Notes under the pieces: model-generated
The model's database searches: none
Seen by the model: the letters and a program-made list of their open reading frames with translations, nothing else
Told to the model about the DNA's origin: nothing
Source of the DNA: an uncultured Parasphingopyxis sp.
GTDB taxonomy: Bacteria > Pseudomonadota > Alphaproteobacteria > Sphingomonadales > Sphingomonadaceae
NCBI GenBank assembly: GCA_905479515.1
Contig: CAJQMX010000171.1
Location: forward strand, 1 to 22,911
Length of the DNA: 22,911 nucleotides
Reading direction: 5' to 3'
Shown: piece by piece, positions 1 through 7,840 of the stretch
Layout: the number at the start of each line of letters is the position of its first letter
Position numbering within the stretch: the stretch's first letter is position 1
Translations under genes and position numbers: made by a program

Positions 1-1
1 C

Positions 2-184
2 ACCGCCAAAGGCTTCGAACTCTTGCCGCGCCGCTGGGTCGTCGAGCGGACGTTCGCATGGCTGGGCCGATGCCGACGCCTCGCGAAAGACTGGGAACGG
101 TCCATCGCCTCATCAACAGCCTGGGCGTTGATCGCCTCCATACGCATGCTCACAAGGCGAACCGCAAGATATTGCTACGATTGA
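2..184 (+). CDS. IS5-family transposase, C-terminal fragment (cut by window edge)
   Basis: This is the last 60 residues of a DDE transposase; the rest lies before the window. The frame opening at base 2 reads [20 protein letters not shown], then [12 protein letters not shown], and ends at a TGA. The [23 protein letters not shown] block is the conserved C-terminal region of IS5-family (IS427/IS1031-like) transposases and holds the catalytic Glu (VVERTF). The end of the element follows at once and abuts an older IS91-family relic. Family assignment is confident; whether the full gene is intact cannot be seen. Confidence 0.85.
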   Translation, partial: TAKGFELLPRRWVVERTFAWLGRCRRLAKDWERSIASSTAWALIASIRMLTRRTARYCYD

Positions 185-206
185 AAAACTTTCGAATCGG
201 GCTCTG
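185..206 (+). repeat. Putative right terminal inverted repeat of the IS5-family element
   Basis: The stretch after the transposase stop, aaaactttcgaatcgggctc, has the look of an IS427-type terminus (GAGCCCGATTCGAAAG when read inward). IS91-family homology on the opposite strand begins within a few bases, which fixes the end of the element at about 204-207. The left end lies outside the window, so the repeat cannot be paired here. Confidence 0.5.
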
Positions 207-336
207 AGCGTCATGACGCGCTGGCGGTCGGCACCGTCACGCCAATAATCCTTTAGCGCATGGTCACGCCGGCATCGCCGAATGCGGGCAGGCGCCGGTT
301 CGAGATGGCGGCCCGGCGGGTGTAGCGCGACAGATA
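206..336 (-). pseudogene. IS91-family transposase relic (internal fragment, frameshifted)
   Basis: Read on the minus strand from 336, the sequence encodes YLSRYTRRAAISNRRL, then about 10 residues, then a 1-nt frame change near 254-258, then LKDYWRDGADRQRVMTL. This matches the conserved YLxRYTHRxAISNxRL...WKDYxxxGxxRxxVMTL block of IS91-family (Y2, HUH-type) transposases. Both ends are missing. The downstream end was cut by the IS5-family element and the upstream homology stops abruptly at about 336. It is certainly non-functional. The frame change looks like a 1-nt loss at the codon of the usual Trp before KDY. Confidence 0.75.
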
Positions 337-634
337 TGATTGCGAGATAGTCATACCACCACTGTCCTTTCAGCGACCGAGAAATCAGTGTAGATATGTA
401 GGGACTCTGAGCATAGAAGCTCGCTAACGAGATTTGGATCTGACCCGAGATCACCATACCAGCCAGCGGCTTCTAATAGTGCCGCATTCATAGGCCTTAC
501 AGAAGACATATGGTAATCGCGGGGTTGGAACCAGCAGCGCGATTGCGATGCGTTGGAAGTTTGGTTGCCCCCCGGTAGTATGAAATACGGTCTCACAATT
601 GTGACCGGGCCCAACATCAAACGGGGGGACAACC
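337..634. other. Non-coding stretch, probably the left end of the IS110-family element
   Basis: No convincing gene is visible. One side is the break in the IS91 relic and the other is the IS110-family transposase start, so the segment most likely contains the left non-coding end of that element. IS110 elements carry unusually long non-coding ends. A GGGGGG ribosome binding site lies at about 622-628 just before the transposase ATG, and a 12-nt palindrome sits at 593-604. The exact end of the element cannot be set without an intact relative. Confidence 0.4.
593..604. repeat. 12-nt perfect palindrome TCACAATTGTGA
   Basis: TCACAATTGTGA is self-complementary and lies 31 nt before the IS110-family transposase start. 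It could be an operator or part of an IS end structure. Nothing else supports a function. Confidence 0.4.
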
Positions 635-1675
635 ATGGAACAGTTTATCGGCCTCGACGTGTCTTTGAAAGACACTTTCATCTCGGTTCGCGAAAGCGGC
701 CGACGGCTCTGGCGCGGCAAGTGCCCGTCTGACCCTAAACTGATAGCAGAAGTGATCCGCAGGCGCGCTTCGAACGTGAAACGTGTCGTGTTCGAGACGG
801 GTTCTCTTTCGGTTTGGTTCTATCACGCGCTGAATCAGGAAGGCTTGCCGGCAATCTGCATCGATGCCCGCCATGCCAAAGCAGCTCTCGACATGGCACC
901 GAACAAGACCGATGCGAATGACGCAGACGGCCTTGCACATCTGGCCGAGGTCGGCTTTTACCGCGAGGTGCGCGTTAAGAGCTTCGATAGCATGCTGACC
1001 CGCACGCTGGTTTGCAGCGCGCAATCAGATGTTGAGGGCGAAGACGCAATTGTCGAACCAGATTCGCGGTCTGATGAAAACGTTCGGCATGGTGGTTCCC
1101 AAGAGCGCCGGGCGCGTTTTTGAAGGCCATGTACGCAGCCTGCTGGCAAGCAATGCAGGGCTCGTGCAGATCATCACGCCGGTTCTCGAGGCTTGGCGGG
1201 GTATCCGCACCCGCGCCGCCGAATTGAGCAAACAGCTTATTGCCTCGGCGCGCGCAAGCGAGCAATGCCAGTTGCTATCGTCAATACCTGGCGTTGGCGC
1301 GGTGACAACCATCTGCGCGGACTGTTGTACGAAGCGGCAGTCGTGATCCTCACTCGCACCACGGCGAACAGCGCGTTGCGTATTTGGGGCCTGAAACTCA
1401 AGGAGAAAATCGGCTTTAAACGAGCCGCCGTCGCGGTCGCGCGTAAGCTCGCCGTGATCATGCATACTATGCTTCGATCAGGTGAACTGTTCGACCGCTC
1501 AATTGCTGCCGAGGTCTGGCATGAACAACATGACAGAAAGGCCATCAATGAACTGAACTTCCCTATAGTTTGCGTCCATGCTGTGGACGCGCCGAGCCGT
1601 CCCTGTCGGGACGCGGACAGGATCATTCTGTTAAGTGCGCTGCACCTGGCATCATCCCAGACCCAAAGTGCGTAG
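635..1675 (+). pseudogene. IS110-family transposase, disrupted by a 1-nt insertion and an internal deletion
   Basis: The N-terminal part (MEQFIGLDVSLKDTF, ETGSLSVWFYHAL, KTDANDADGLAHLAEVGFY) is the RuvC-like DEDD domain of IS110-family recombinases. The frame breaks at 1011-1013, where an extra T in a TTT run shifts reading. Removing one T gives LVAARNQMLRAKTQLSNQIRGLMKTF in the next frame. That frame continues through LSSIPGVGAVT to about 1307 and then breaks again. The third frame resumes as RGDNHLRGLLYEAAVVIL and continues through IGFKRAAVAVARKLAVIMHTM to recognisable homology near 1500. Family members have roughly 40 residues between GVGAVT and RGDxHLRGLLYEAA, including the catalytic Ser region, and these are missing. 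The protein is therefore dead twice over. Confidence 0.9.
1572..1621 (+). repeat. Two adjacent stem-loops after the IS110-family relic
   Basis: The first hairpin pairs GCGTCC (1572-1577) with GGACGC (1585-1590) across a 7-nt loop. The second pairs CGTCCC (1598-1603) with GGGACG (1608-1613) across TGTC, and can alternatively pair CCTGTC (1602-1607) with GACAGG (1616-1621). They lie beyond the recognisable transposase homology, where the right end of the element is expected. They could be a structured end, part of an RNA, or a terminator without a T-tract. Confidence 0.4.
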
Positions 1676-2278
1676 AAGACATAGGAAGATCCAGCCCTCG
1701 AAAACCTATCCTGCGGCGGGCATGTCTCGACCGCGTAAACGACCATGTACCCGACAAACGGCCTTGCTGGCGTGACCGATCTGAAGGCGCAAACAACCTT
1801 GCTCACCCAGTCATCTGCGATAACCAATCGTAGATCGAATAATGGTGCCCCAAATTATCCTTGACCGAGCCACGATTAAACGACCGCACTCGATCACTCG
1901 CACAGCTGGATCAAAAACTTCTTGCATCATGGGCGGCAACCACAGAAGTCCCTACATACCTACAGGAAGGAGATCGAAACGAGTTCCCGAGCGTGAGCGA
2001 ACGCCCGAGAGAGGGATCGGATGATGGCGCCTATTGTGTGGCATGCGGCCCCAGTCGGTCGACTCCGATTTTAACCTCACCACACCGCAACCAGCTGACC
2101 CCATAAAGTGCCGACGAGCACATAGAGAACGCAGACACCCACAGGCAATTGCACCAGATCAGGAAAACAGCCGTTGCCCTTGACGCATCAGAGAACATTA
2201 CAAGATTGCGAACGGTCGCTTGCGCCAGACACAATGGCCCTTGCGGACTGAGGAGTCGAGAATTCGGCATGAGCGGAT
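1676..2278. other. Intergenic region before the catabolic operon; no gene recognised
   Basis: About 600 nt with no recognisable protein. It probably contains the right boundary of the IS110 relic and the promoter of the operon starting at 2279. A near match to the island's repeated operator lies at 2174-2188. A GAGGAG run at about 2250-2255 is the best purine-rich tract near the hydratase start, but it is further from the ATG than usual. Short open frames here have no identifiable homology. Confidence 0.5.
2174..2188. promoter_or_regulatory. Near-match operator TTGC-N7-GCAT before the hydratase operon
   Basis: TTGC-CCTTGAC-GCAT matches the TTGC-N7-GCAA repeat seen elsewhere in the island at 7 of 8 defined bases and keeps the T-N11-A spacing typical of LysR boxes. 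Its centre is about 98 nt upstream of the hydratase start, close to the distance of the exact copies from their genes. The site is inferred from position and similarity only. Confidence 0.45.
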
Positions 2279-3136
2279 ATGATGACTGGCATGCAAAACA
2301 ATACTATACCGAGCTCCGCCCGCCTATATGCAGGGTTTCAAGTGGAGCGATCTGGCGCAACGGACATAATGACGCTCGACAGGCCGAACAGGCTCAACGC
2401 CATCAATCCGGCGATGGCCCGCGATCTGACCCGATATTTTCGGGAAAAGCGCGACGACGATCAAACCCGCGTAATCGTAATGCGCGGTGCCGGTCGTGTC
2501 TTCTGTGCGGGTGTGGATCTAAAAGCTTCGGACGAAGCCCCGCCTGATCAGCGATTCGGCAATGCCGGTGTTCGCCCAGAGCTCGCCATTCAACGCGCAA
2601 ACCGTGAATTTATCCTGGAGATGCGTCGCTGCCCGCAGCCGATCATTGCCCAACTCCACGGTGCCGTGTGCGGTGCGGGATTTGCGCTGGCACTGGCAGC
2701 CGACATTCGCATTGCCGCCAGCAATGCGCGAATGAACTGCGCCTTCGTGAATGTCGGGCTGGGCGGCTGCGATATCGGGGTCAGTTATCTACTACCGCGT
2801 CTTGTCGGTGCTTCGATCGCTTCCGAACTCATTTTGACGGGGGAATTTATCGACGCGGAACGCGCTTATGCATTGGGGCTGGTGTCGCGGGTGGTCGAAG
2901 ATGCAGACAGACTCGACGAGGCCGGACGATTCATGGTCAACAGCCTGCTAAAGGTGGCGCCGATCGCGCTGCGCCTTTCCAAGGAGGCGCTTCGTCACGC
3001 CATCGACGCCACTTCAATCGAGGCGGTCATCGCAATGGAAGATCGAAACCAGGTCCTGTGCGCGCGGACGGAGGATTTTCACGAGGCTATGGAGGCCTTT
3101 TTCGAGCGTCGTCCGGCTGTATGGCGCGACGCGTGA
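2279..3136 (+). CDS. Enoyl-CoA hydratase/isomerase family protein
   Basis: A 285-residue crotonase-superfamily enzyme, expected to act in the cytoplasm on an enoyl-CoA (hydration or double-bond migration). Diagnostic segments are FCAGVDLKA at 75-83 (first oxyanion-hole strand), HGAVCGAGFALALA at 127-140 (second oxyanion hole) and GLGGCDIGVSYLLPRLVG at 160-177. The last block resembles a broad bacterial subgroup rather than classical fatty-acid hydratases, which have a PE motif just before this point where this protein reads VNVG. The exact reaction is therefore not assigned. The start is uncertain: ATGs at 2279, 2282 and 2291 are all possible and none has a strong ribosome binding site. It is first in a run of five co-directional genes and its stop lies 2 nt before the preferred MFS start. 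In context it should hydrate the enoyl-CoA released by the kinase/dehydrogenase pair. Confidence 0.88.
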   Translation: MMTGMQNNTIPSSARLYAGFQVERSGATDIMTLDRPNRLNAINPAMARDLTRYFREKRDDDQTRVIVMRGAGRVFCAGVDLKASDEAPPDQRFGNAGVRPELAIQRANREFILEMRRCPQPIIAQLHGAVCGAGFALALAADIRIAASNARMNCAFVNVGLGGCDIGVSYLLPRLVGASIASELILTGEFIDAERAYALGLVSRVVEDADRLDEAGRFMVNSLLKVAPIALRLSKEALRHAIDATSIEAVIAMEDRNQVLCARTEDFHEAMEAFFERRPAVWRDA

Positions 3137-3138
3137 CG

Positions 3139-4419
3139 ATGCCGCGCCATGCCACCGATCCGCGGCTGGCCCTCGCGATCCTGCTGACGGTCTACAGCTT
3201 CAACTTCATTGATCGCACCATCGTCTCCATTCTTCAAGAACCGCTCAAGCAGGAATTGGATCTGAGCGACACGCAGCTCGGCTTGATTTCCGGCACAGCC
3301 TTCGCGCTTTTCTATTCGACACTTGGGGTGCCGATCGCGCGTATTGCTGAGCGCGTCGACCGGCCGCGCATCATTGCCATTGCGCTGGCGAGCTGGTCGC
3401 TGATGACGATGCTGTGCGGCCTTGCGACCAATTTCCTGCAGCTCTTCCTCTATCGGGTAGGGGTCGGCATCGGTGAGGCTGGGGGGACGCCGCCCGCTCA
3501 TGCGCTTTTATCCGAGATTTTTCCTCCCGAAAGCCGCGCTACTGCCATCTCGGTCTATTCGCTCGGCGTTCCGCTAGGGATATTATTCGGCGCGGTCGCG
3601 GGCGGTGCAATCGGCGAAGCGCTGGGCTGGCGCGCAGCGTTCATGCTGGTCGGCGCACCCGGCCTGATCCTGGCCGTCATCGTCCTTGTCTTCATCAAGG
3701 ACCCCCGCTCTGCCGCGCCCAACACCAACCGTCGTGCGGCGACCCCCCCGCCATCGCTCGGCCAGGCCATTACCTATCTGGTGTCCCGTCGCAGCTTCGT
3801 GCATCTGACGGCGGGAATCACCATCGCGTCGACGGCGGGATATGGCATTCTTGCCTTTACGGCCCCCTTTCTGATGCGGCAGTTCGACATGGGACTCGCC
3901 GCCGCCGGTTCCGCGACCGGGCTTGTGTCGGGCGTTGCGGCCGGTGCTGGGACGCTTCTTGGCGGCGTGCTCGTCGACAGAGCCATGCGGCGTAACAGGC
4001 GATTTGGCGCATGGATTCCCGCGGCAGGCCTTGCACTTGCGGCACCGCTGTCGATTACTGCCTATTTGCAGGGCGAATGGCTGGCGGTTATCCTGTTGCT
4101 GACCGCGTCGGGCGTCGCGCAGTTCCTCTATCTCGGCCCGACCTATGCTCTTGTGCAGTCGCTCGCCGGATCGCGAATGCGTGCGACCGCGAGCGCGCTT
4201 GTCCTGCTCACGGTAAATCTCGTCGGGCTCGGTATCGGACCGCCACTGACGGGGTGGCTCAGCGACTATTTCACCTCCGTCCATCCTCTTGGGGCAGTCG
4301 ATGCGGCGGCGGGTCTGCGCATGGCGCTGATCGTGATCGCAACGCTCTTTTTATGGGCGGCGTTCCATTATCTGCTCGCTGCCCGCCACCTCGCCGCCGA
4401 TCTTGACGGGGCCGAGTAG
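3139..4419 (+). CDS. MFS transporter, spinster-like
   Basis: An inner-membrane carrier of about 426 residues with 12 predicted hydrophobic segments. The N-terminus FNFIDRTIVSILQEPLKQEL, followed by LSDTQLGLISGTAFALFY and GVPIARIAER, is the signature of spinster-like MFS proteins common in sphingomonads next to catabolic genes. A second MFS half begins near FVHLTAGITIAS. The frame is open far upstream, but that part only shadows the hydratase gene. ATG 3139 lies 2 nt after the hydratase stop (TGACGATG), which suggests coupled translation. ATG 3121, overlapping by 16 nt, is the alternative. It probably moves the island's acid or lactone substrate, or exports a product; direction and substrate cannot be read from sequence. 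Confidence 0.88.
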   Translation: MPRHATDPRLALAILLTVYSFNFIDRTIVSILQEPLKQELDLSDTQLGLISGTAFALFYSTLGVPIARIAERVDRPRIIAIALASWSLMTMLCGLATNFLQLFLYRVGVGIGEAGGTPPAHALLSEIFPPESRATAISVYSLGVPLGILFGAVAGGAIGEALGWRAAFMLVGAPGLILAVIVLVFIKDPRSAAPNTNRRAATPPPSLGQAITYLVSRRSFVHLTAGITIASTAGYGILAFTAPFLMRQFDMGLAAAGSATGLVSGVAAGAGTLLGGVLVDRAMRRNRRFGAWIPAAGLALAAPLSITAYLQGEWLAVILLLTASGVAQFLYLGPTYALVQSLAGSRMRATASALVLLTVNLVGLGIGPPLTGWLSDYFTSVHPLGAVDAAAGLRMALIVIATLFLWAAFHYLLAARHLAADLDGAE

Positions 4420-4440
4420 CCGTTGCCCGTTGTGCAACGG
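4420..4440. promoter_or_regulatory. Operator-like inverted repeat CCGTTGC-N7-GCAACGG
   Basis: Perfect 7-bp arms, CCGTTGC and GCAACGG, flank a 7-nt spacer in the 90-nt gap between the MFS and kinase genes. The core TTGC-N7-GCAA (4423-4437) contains T-N11-A, the LysR-type box. Its centre is about 80 nt upstream of the kinase GTG start. The same core recurs before other units of the island, which argues for an internal promoter driving the kinase, dehydrogenase and LysR genes. It begins right at the MFS stop, so a role as a short terminator stem was considered, but no T-tract follows. Confidence 0.65.
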
Positions 4441-4509
4441 ACGTTGGGATGTTCGCGATACCGCCCCTTCGCATAACGCGTTTACGGATCGTCGGGAAAG
4501 GATATTCAT

Positions 4510-5556
4510 GTGAGCCAGCAGGTGGAAACGACAGCAGATTCAAGGCCGCGCCAGCTCGGTGCACGGCTTACCGAACTGCTCGAAAATTGCATCGAGGGAC
4601 TGCGTGGGCCGCTGACGATCAGCCCGCTGGCCGGTGGACGCTCGAACCCGACATTCCTGCTTCTCGGGCAAGACCGGCGTTTCGTGCTACGCAGCCGTCC
4701 GGCCGCGACGACCTCGCCTTTCGCGCACCGCATCGACCGCGAGGTGCGCGTACTGGAGGCGCTCGCCGGATCGGATGTTCCGGTGCCCCGCATTGTGCTG
4801 TATGTTCCCGACGCCTCCTATTTCGGCGCGCCCTTCTATTTGATGACGCTGGTCGCTGGCGCGGCGATCGAAGACCCGGTGCTTGCGCGCGTTGCTGGTT
4901 TGCTGCGAACGCAAGCCTATGAACAGGCAATTGACATATTGGGGCGCCTGCACGCCCTGTCGCCTGACGAAATCGGGCTGGCCGACTTCGGTTCGCGTGG
5001 CGACTATAATGCACGGCAGCTGGTCCGCTGGTCGACCCAAATGGCGAGCGATGGCGGCGCGCCACCCGCGCTACTCGAACTGGGCCGGCTTCTTGCGCAG
5101 ACTTTGCCGCGCCAAATGCATACTAGCGTGGTGCACGGCGACTATCGGTTCGGGAATCTCCTGCTGTCCGTCGGGCACATCACCGCCGTCCTCGACTGGG
5201 AGCTCTCGACGCTTGGCGACCCGTTTGCCGACCTCGCCTATTTCTTGCTACCTTTCGACCTGCCGCGTGAAGGCCAGATACTGCCCGGTCTTCCCCAAAA
5301 CCTGTTGCCGGGGAGCGGTATTCCGGGTCCAGAAGCCCTCGCTGAACGCTACTGCCGTGCCGCCGGCCTTTCTCTTCCACCTGCTTGGCCCGCCTATCGC
5401 GCCTTCGCGATCTATCGAGCCGCTGCCATCGCCCACGGCATTTTCCGCCGCAACGCTCCCGGGCCGATCGCCGTGCATCAGGCCCGCCAACTTGATGAAC
5501 TTGCCAAAATCGGGCTGGATCGTCTGGCCCGTACCCCTCCCCAAATGAAAGGATAA
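4510..5556 (+). CDS. APH-family phosphotransferase, ACAD10/11-kinase and LvaA type
   Basis: A 348-residue kinase of the aminoglycoside-phosphotransferase fold. It shows SPLAGGRSNPTFLL (37-50, nucleotide loop), FVLRSRP and IDREVRVLEAL (58-85), the catalytic HGDYRFGN (209-216) and the metal-binding DWELSTLGDP (229-238). HGDYRxxN...VLDWELSTxGDPxxDLAY is the form found in the kinase half of animal ACAD10/ACAD11 and in bacterial LvaA, which phosphorylate the 4-hydroxyl of 4-hydroxyacyl-CoA. It is not expected to be an antibiotic-resistance enzyme. The GTG start at 4510 follows GGGAAAGGA at the right distance; an ATG one frame away (4508) meets a stop immediately. The acyl-CoA dehydrogenase partner starts 6 nt after its stop. 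Confidence 0.88.
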   Translation: MSQQVETTADSRPRQLGARLTELLENCIEGLRGPLTISPLAGGRSNPTFLLLGQDRRFVLRSRPAATTSPFAHRIDREVRVLEALAGSDVPVPRIVLYVPDASYFGAPFYLMTLVAGAAIEDPVLARVAGLLRTQAYEQAIDILGRLHALSPDEIGLADFGSRGDYNARQLVRWSTQMASDGGAPPALLELGRLLAQTLPRQMHTSVVHGDYRFGNLLLSVGHITAVLDWELSTLGDPFADLAYFLLPFDLPREGQILPGLPQNLLPGSGIPGPEALAERYCRAAGLSLPPAWPAYRAFAIYRAAAIAHGIFRRNAPGPIAVHQARQLDELAKIGLDRLARTPPQMKG

Positions 5557-5562
5557 TATTCC

Positions 5563-6870
5563 GTGGATTTTGAATATTCCGACCGCAGCAAGGCGCTGCT
5601 CGAACGCCTACAATCCTTCATCGAAAAGCATGTCTATCCGAATGAACGAACGATCTATGATCAGGTGTTCGCCCAGCCCGACGACTTTCGCCAATGGCAG
5701 CCGCTCGAGATATTGGAGGAACTGAAGGTCAAGGCGCGTGCGGCCGGGCTGTGGAATCTTTTCCTGCCGGAAAGCGAGCTTGGCGCGAACCTCGGAAATC
5801 TGGACTATGCGCCGCTTGCAGAGATTATGGGCCGATCCTATTGGGCGCCCGAAATCTTCAATTGCGACGCACCCAATACGGGCAATATGGAGGTACTCGT
5901 CCGCTATGGGACGTCCGCGCAGCAGGAACAATGGCTGCGCCCGCTGCTTGACGGCACGATCAGGTCCGCCTTCGCGATGACCGAGCCTGCCGTCGCGTCC
6001 TCGGACGCAACGAATATCGGCACGCGCATCCGTCGCGACGGCGACGATTACGTGATTACCGGTCGCAAATGGTGGACATCCGGCGCGGGAGATCCGCGCT
6101 GCGAGATAATGATTGTAATGGGCCAGAATGATCCTGATAATCCGAACCGGCATGCGCGCCAGTCGATGATCCTCGTGCCAACCGACACGCCGGGCGTCCA
6201 TATTCGCCGATACTTGCCGATTTTCGGGATAAGCGATGCGCCACACGGCCATATGGAGACGATTTTCGACGATGTGCGCGTACCAGTCGAAAACATGTTG
6301 CTAGGCGAAGGCCGCGGGTTCGACATCGCGCAAGGCCGTCTGGGGCCGGGCCGCATCCATCACTGCATGCGCCTGATCGGCGTCGCCGACCGGGCGCTCG
6401 AGCGTTTGTGTCGCCGTCTGTCGGAACGCTCGACCTTCGGCGAAGTGATTGCCGACCAATCGCTCTGGCGCTTCCGCATCGCAGAGGCCCGCTGCCGCAT
6501 CGAACAGGCGCGGCTGATGACGCTGAAGGCGGCGTGGATGATGGATGTCGCCGGCAACAAGGCGGCAAAGGCGGAGATCGCGATGATCAAGATCATCGTC
6601 CCCCGCATGGCGGCCGAAATCGTTGATATGGCGATCCAGGCGTTCGGCGGCGGCGGCTTCGCTGACACCGTGTTGACCATGGCCTATGTCTATGCGCGCA
6701 CGACGCAGGTCGCCGACGGCCCGGACGAGGTCCACTCAAACCAACTCGCACGCCTCGAACTGGCGCGGCATGCCGCCGCCGATCCAGCCGCGACCGCCGG
6801 CCAAGGCGATGTCATGGTTGCCCAAGGGCGCGACTATGAACGGATCGAAAAATGGGCGTTTGGCTGCTGA
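5563..6870 (+). CDS. Acyl-CoA dehydrogenase family protein, ACAD11 and LvaC type
   Basis: A 435-residue flavoprotein with the full acyl-CoA dehydrogenase layout: helical N-terminus, [16 protein letters not shown] near 137-152, beta domain with [14 protein letters not shown], and C-terminal helices with [13 protein letters not shown] and AFGGGGFAD near 360. VADGPDEVH near 383-391 replaces the YEGT catalytic loop of classical enzymes and is typical of the ACAD10/ACAD11 dehydrogenase domain. With the kinase next door, the likely job is removing phosphate from a 4-phosphoacyl-CoA to give an enoyl-CoA, using the flavin as in ACAD11/LvaC. Start is GTG 5563 with GAAAGGA 9 nt upstream. A simple 2,3-dehydrogenation remains possible. 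Confidence 0.9.
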   Translation: MDFEYSDRSKALLERLQSFIEKHVYPNERTIYDQVFAQPDDFRQWQPLEILEELKVKARAAGLWNLFLPESELGANLGNLDYAPLAEIMGRSYWAPEIFNCDAPNTGNMEVLVRYGTSAQQEQWLRPLLDGTIRSAFAMTEPAVASSDATNIGTRIRRDGDDYVITGRKWWTSGAGDPRCEIMIVMGQNDPDNPNRHARQSMILVPTDTPGVHIRRYLPIFGISDAPHGHMETIFDDVRVPVENMLLGEGRGFDIAQGRLGPGRIHHCMRLIGVADRALERLCRRLSERSTFGEVIADQSLWRFRIAEARCRIEQARLMTLKAAWMMDVAGNKAAKAEIAMIKIIVPRMAAEIVDMAIQAFGGGGFADTVLTMAYVYARTTQVADGPDEVHSNQLARLELARHAAADPAATAGQGDVMVAQGRDYERIEKWAFGC

Positions 6871-6922
6871 GGCACCGGCTTTACGCTGCGGTGCCGCTGG
6901 TGTAGATGGGAGGGAGGGAGGC

Positions 6923-7831
6923 TTGAGCAGAAACATCCGACGACAGGCGCCACCACTCGAGGCGATCGAAGCCTTCATTCTTGCGACGCGTTCGTCCAGC
7001 TTTCGCGACGCAGCGGACCGGCTTGCGCTCAGCCCTTCTGCCTTTTCGCGGCGTATCCAAGCGTTGGAAGCCTTTGTAGGCGTGGCGCTGTTTGTCCGCA
7101 ACAAGGGCACGGTCACGTTGTCGCGTACCGGCGAACGCTATTTGCGGACGATCGAGCCGGCGATCGATTCTATCCGCCGCGCCTCGGTCGATCTGCAGGC
7201 CGAGCGCGGTGGTGTGGCTCTGCGCGTCGTGGTGCCGCAGTCTTTTGCCATAGGTTGGCTGATACCCAATCTGACCGATTTCAGGCAGAAGCATCCTGAC
7301 GTGAAAGTGGAACTGCGAATCGGCCGCGACATGGACGATCTGCGCCGCGGTCATGCCGATGTCGCCATCTATGTCGGCCCAGGGGATATCGGATCGATGC
7401 CCGCGATCCGACTCGTGCCGATCAACGGCATATTGGTGTCAGCGCAGGCCCTGGCATCCGGCGATCCCCTACCGACCGACTTGACGGATCTCGCCCACAT
7501 CGAGCGGCTGGCGGTCTATCGCCCCGAGGGGCTTTGGGAACGCTGGCTGCGCAACATGAAATATGACGGCCCGTCGCTCGCACCGCCGACCTATTATGAA
7601 GCGCAGTTCTTGATGTTCGAGGCCGCCGCGGCCGGACTGGGTGTCGCGATCGTTGCGCCGATTCTCGCGCATCGCCTGATCGAACAAGGGCGCCTTATTC
7701 AGATCGGGACCTGTCAGGCGTCGCTTGGTATCGACTATTATCTCGTCTTCGCGGACGAGGCGGTTCAGCGCCGACCCGACGCCATCAAGTTCCGGAACTG
7801 GATGAGCGAGGGGCTTGCCCAATTTGCTTGA
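6923..7831 (+). CDS. LysR-family transcriptional regulator
   Basis: A 302-residue protein with an N-terminal winged helix-turn-helix (LEAIEAFILATRSSSFRDAA, then LALSPSAFSRRIQALEAFVG) and a C-terminal effector-binding domain starting near ALRVVVPQSFA. The substrate-binding half shows AAAAGLGVAIVAPIL, typical of the family. The frame stays open far into the dehydrogenase gene, but no ATG or GTG lies at a sensible place. TTG 6923 is preceded by GGGAGGGAGG at about 5-nt spacing and gives normal LysR length. It is the only DNA-binding regulator of the island visible here, and repeated T-N11-A inverted repeats lie upstream of several island units, so it is the likely binder. Its effector may be the substrate or a CoA intermediate. 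No operator copy was seen before its own start; it probably reads through from the kinase promoter. Confidence 0.88.
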   Translation: MSRNIRRQAPPLEAIEAFILATRSSSFRDAADRLALSPSAFSRRIQALEAFVGVALFVRNKGTVTLSRTGERYLRTIEPAIDSIRRASVDLQAERGGVALRVVVPQSFAIGWLIPNLTDFRQKHPDVKVELRIGRDMDDLRRGHADVAIYVGPGDIGSMPAIRLVPINGILVSAQALASGDPLPTDLTDLAHIERLAVYRPEGLWERWLRNMKYDGPSLAPPTYYEAQFLMFEAAAAGLGVAIVAPILAHRLIEQGRLIQIGTCQASLGIDYYLVFADEAVQRRPDAIKFRNWMSEGLAQFA

Positions 7832-7840
7832 ACCGGTTCA
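7829..7840. repeat. 12-nt palindrome TGAACCGGTTCA formed by two convergent stop codons
   Basis: The stop codon of the LysR gene (TGA, 7829-7831) and that of the SMP-30 gene on the other strand (TCA, 7838-7840) are the outer bases of a perfect 12-nt palindrome. Only 6 nt separate the two genes. It is too short and lacks T-tracts for a normal terminator. Confidence 0.6.

Noticed and set aside
1842..2106. Open frames after the IS110 relic
   Set aside because: No recognisable domain, no clear ribosome binding site, and the two overlapping frames contradict each other.
2077..2190. Short hydrophobic minus-strand peptide resembling a membrane-protein tail
   Set aside because: About 30 codons with no start or identifiable family; hydrophobicity alone is not enough.
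2668..3120. Long N-terminal extension of the MFS frame
   Set aside because: It reads through the hydratase gene in another frame, is Arg/Cys-rich and not membrane-like; the MFS homology begins after 3139.
4900..4914. Exact TTGC-N7-GCAA match inside the kinase gene
   Set aside because: It lies within coding sequence, far from a start codon, and its flanks have no further symmetry. Counted as background when judging the operator set.
4510..5556. APH fold suggests aminoglycoside resistance
   Set aside because: The HGDYR...DWELSTLGDP form and the adjacent ACAD11-like dehydrogenase point to an acyl-CoA kinase, not to a drug-modifying enzyme.
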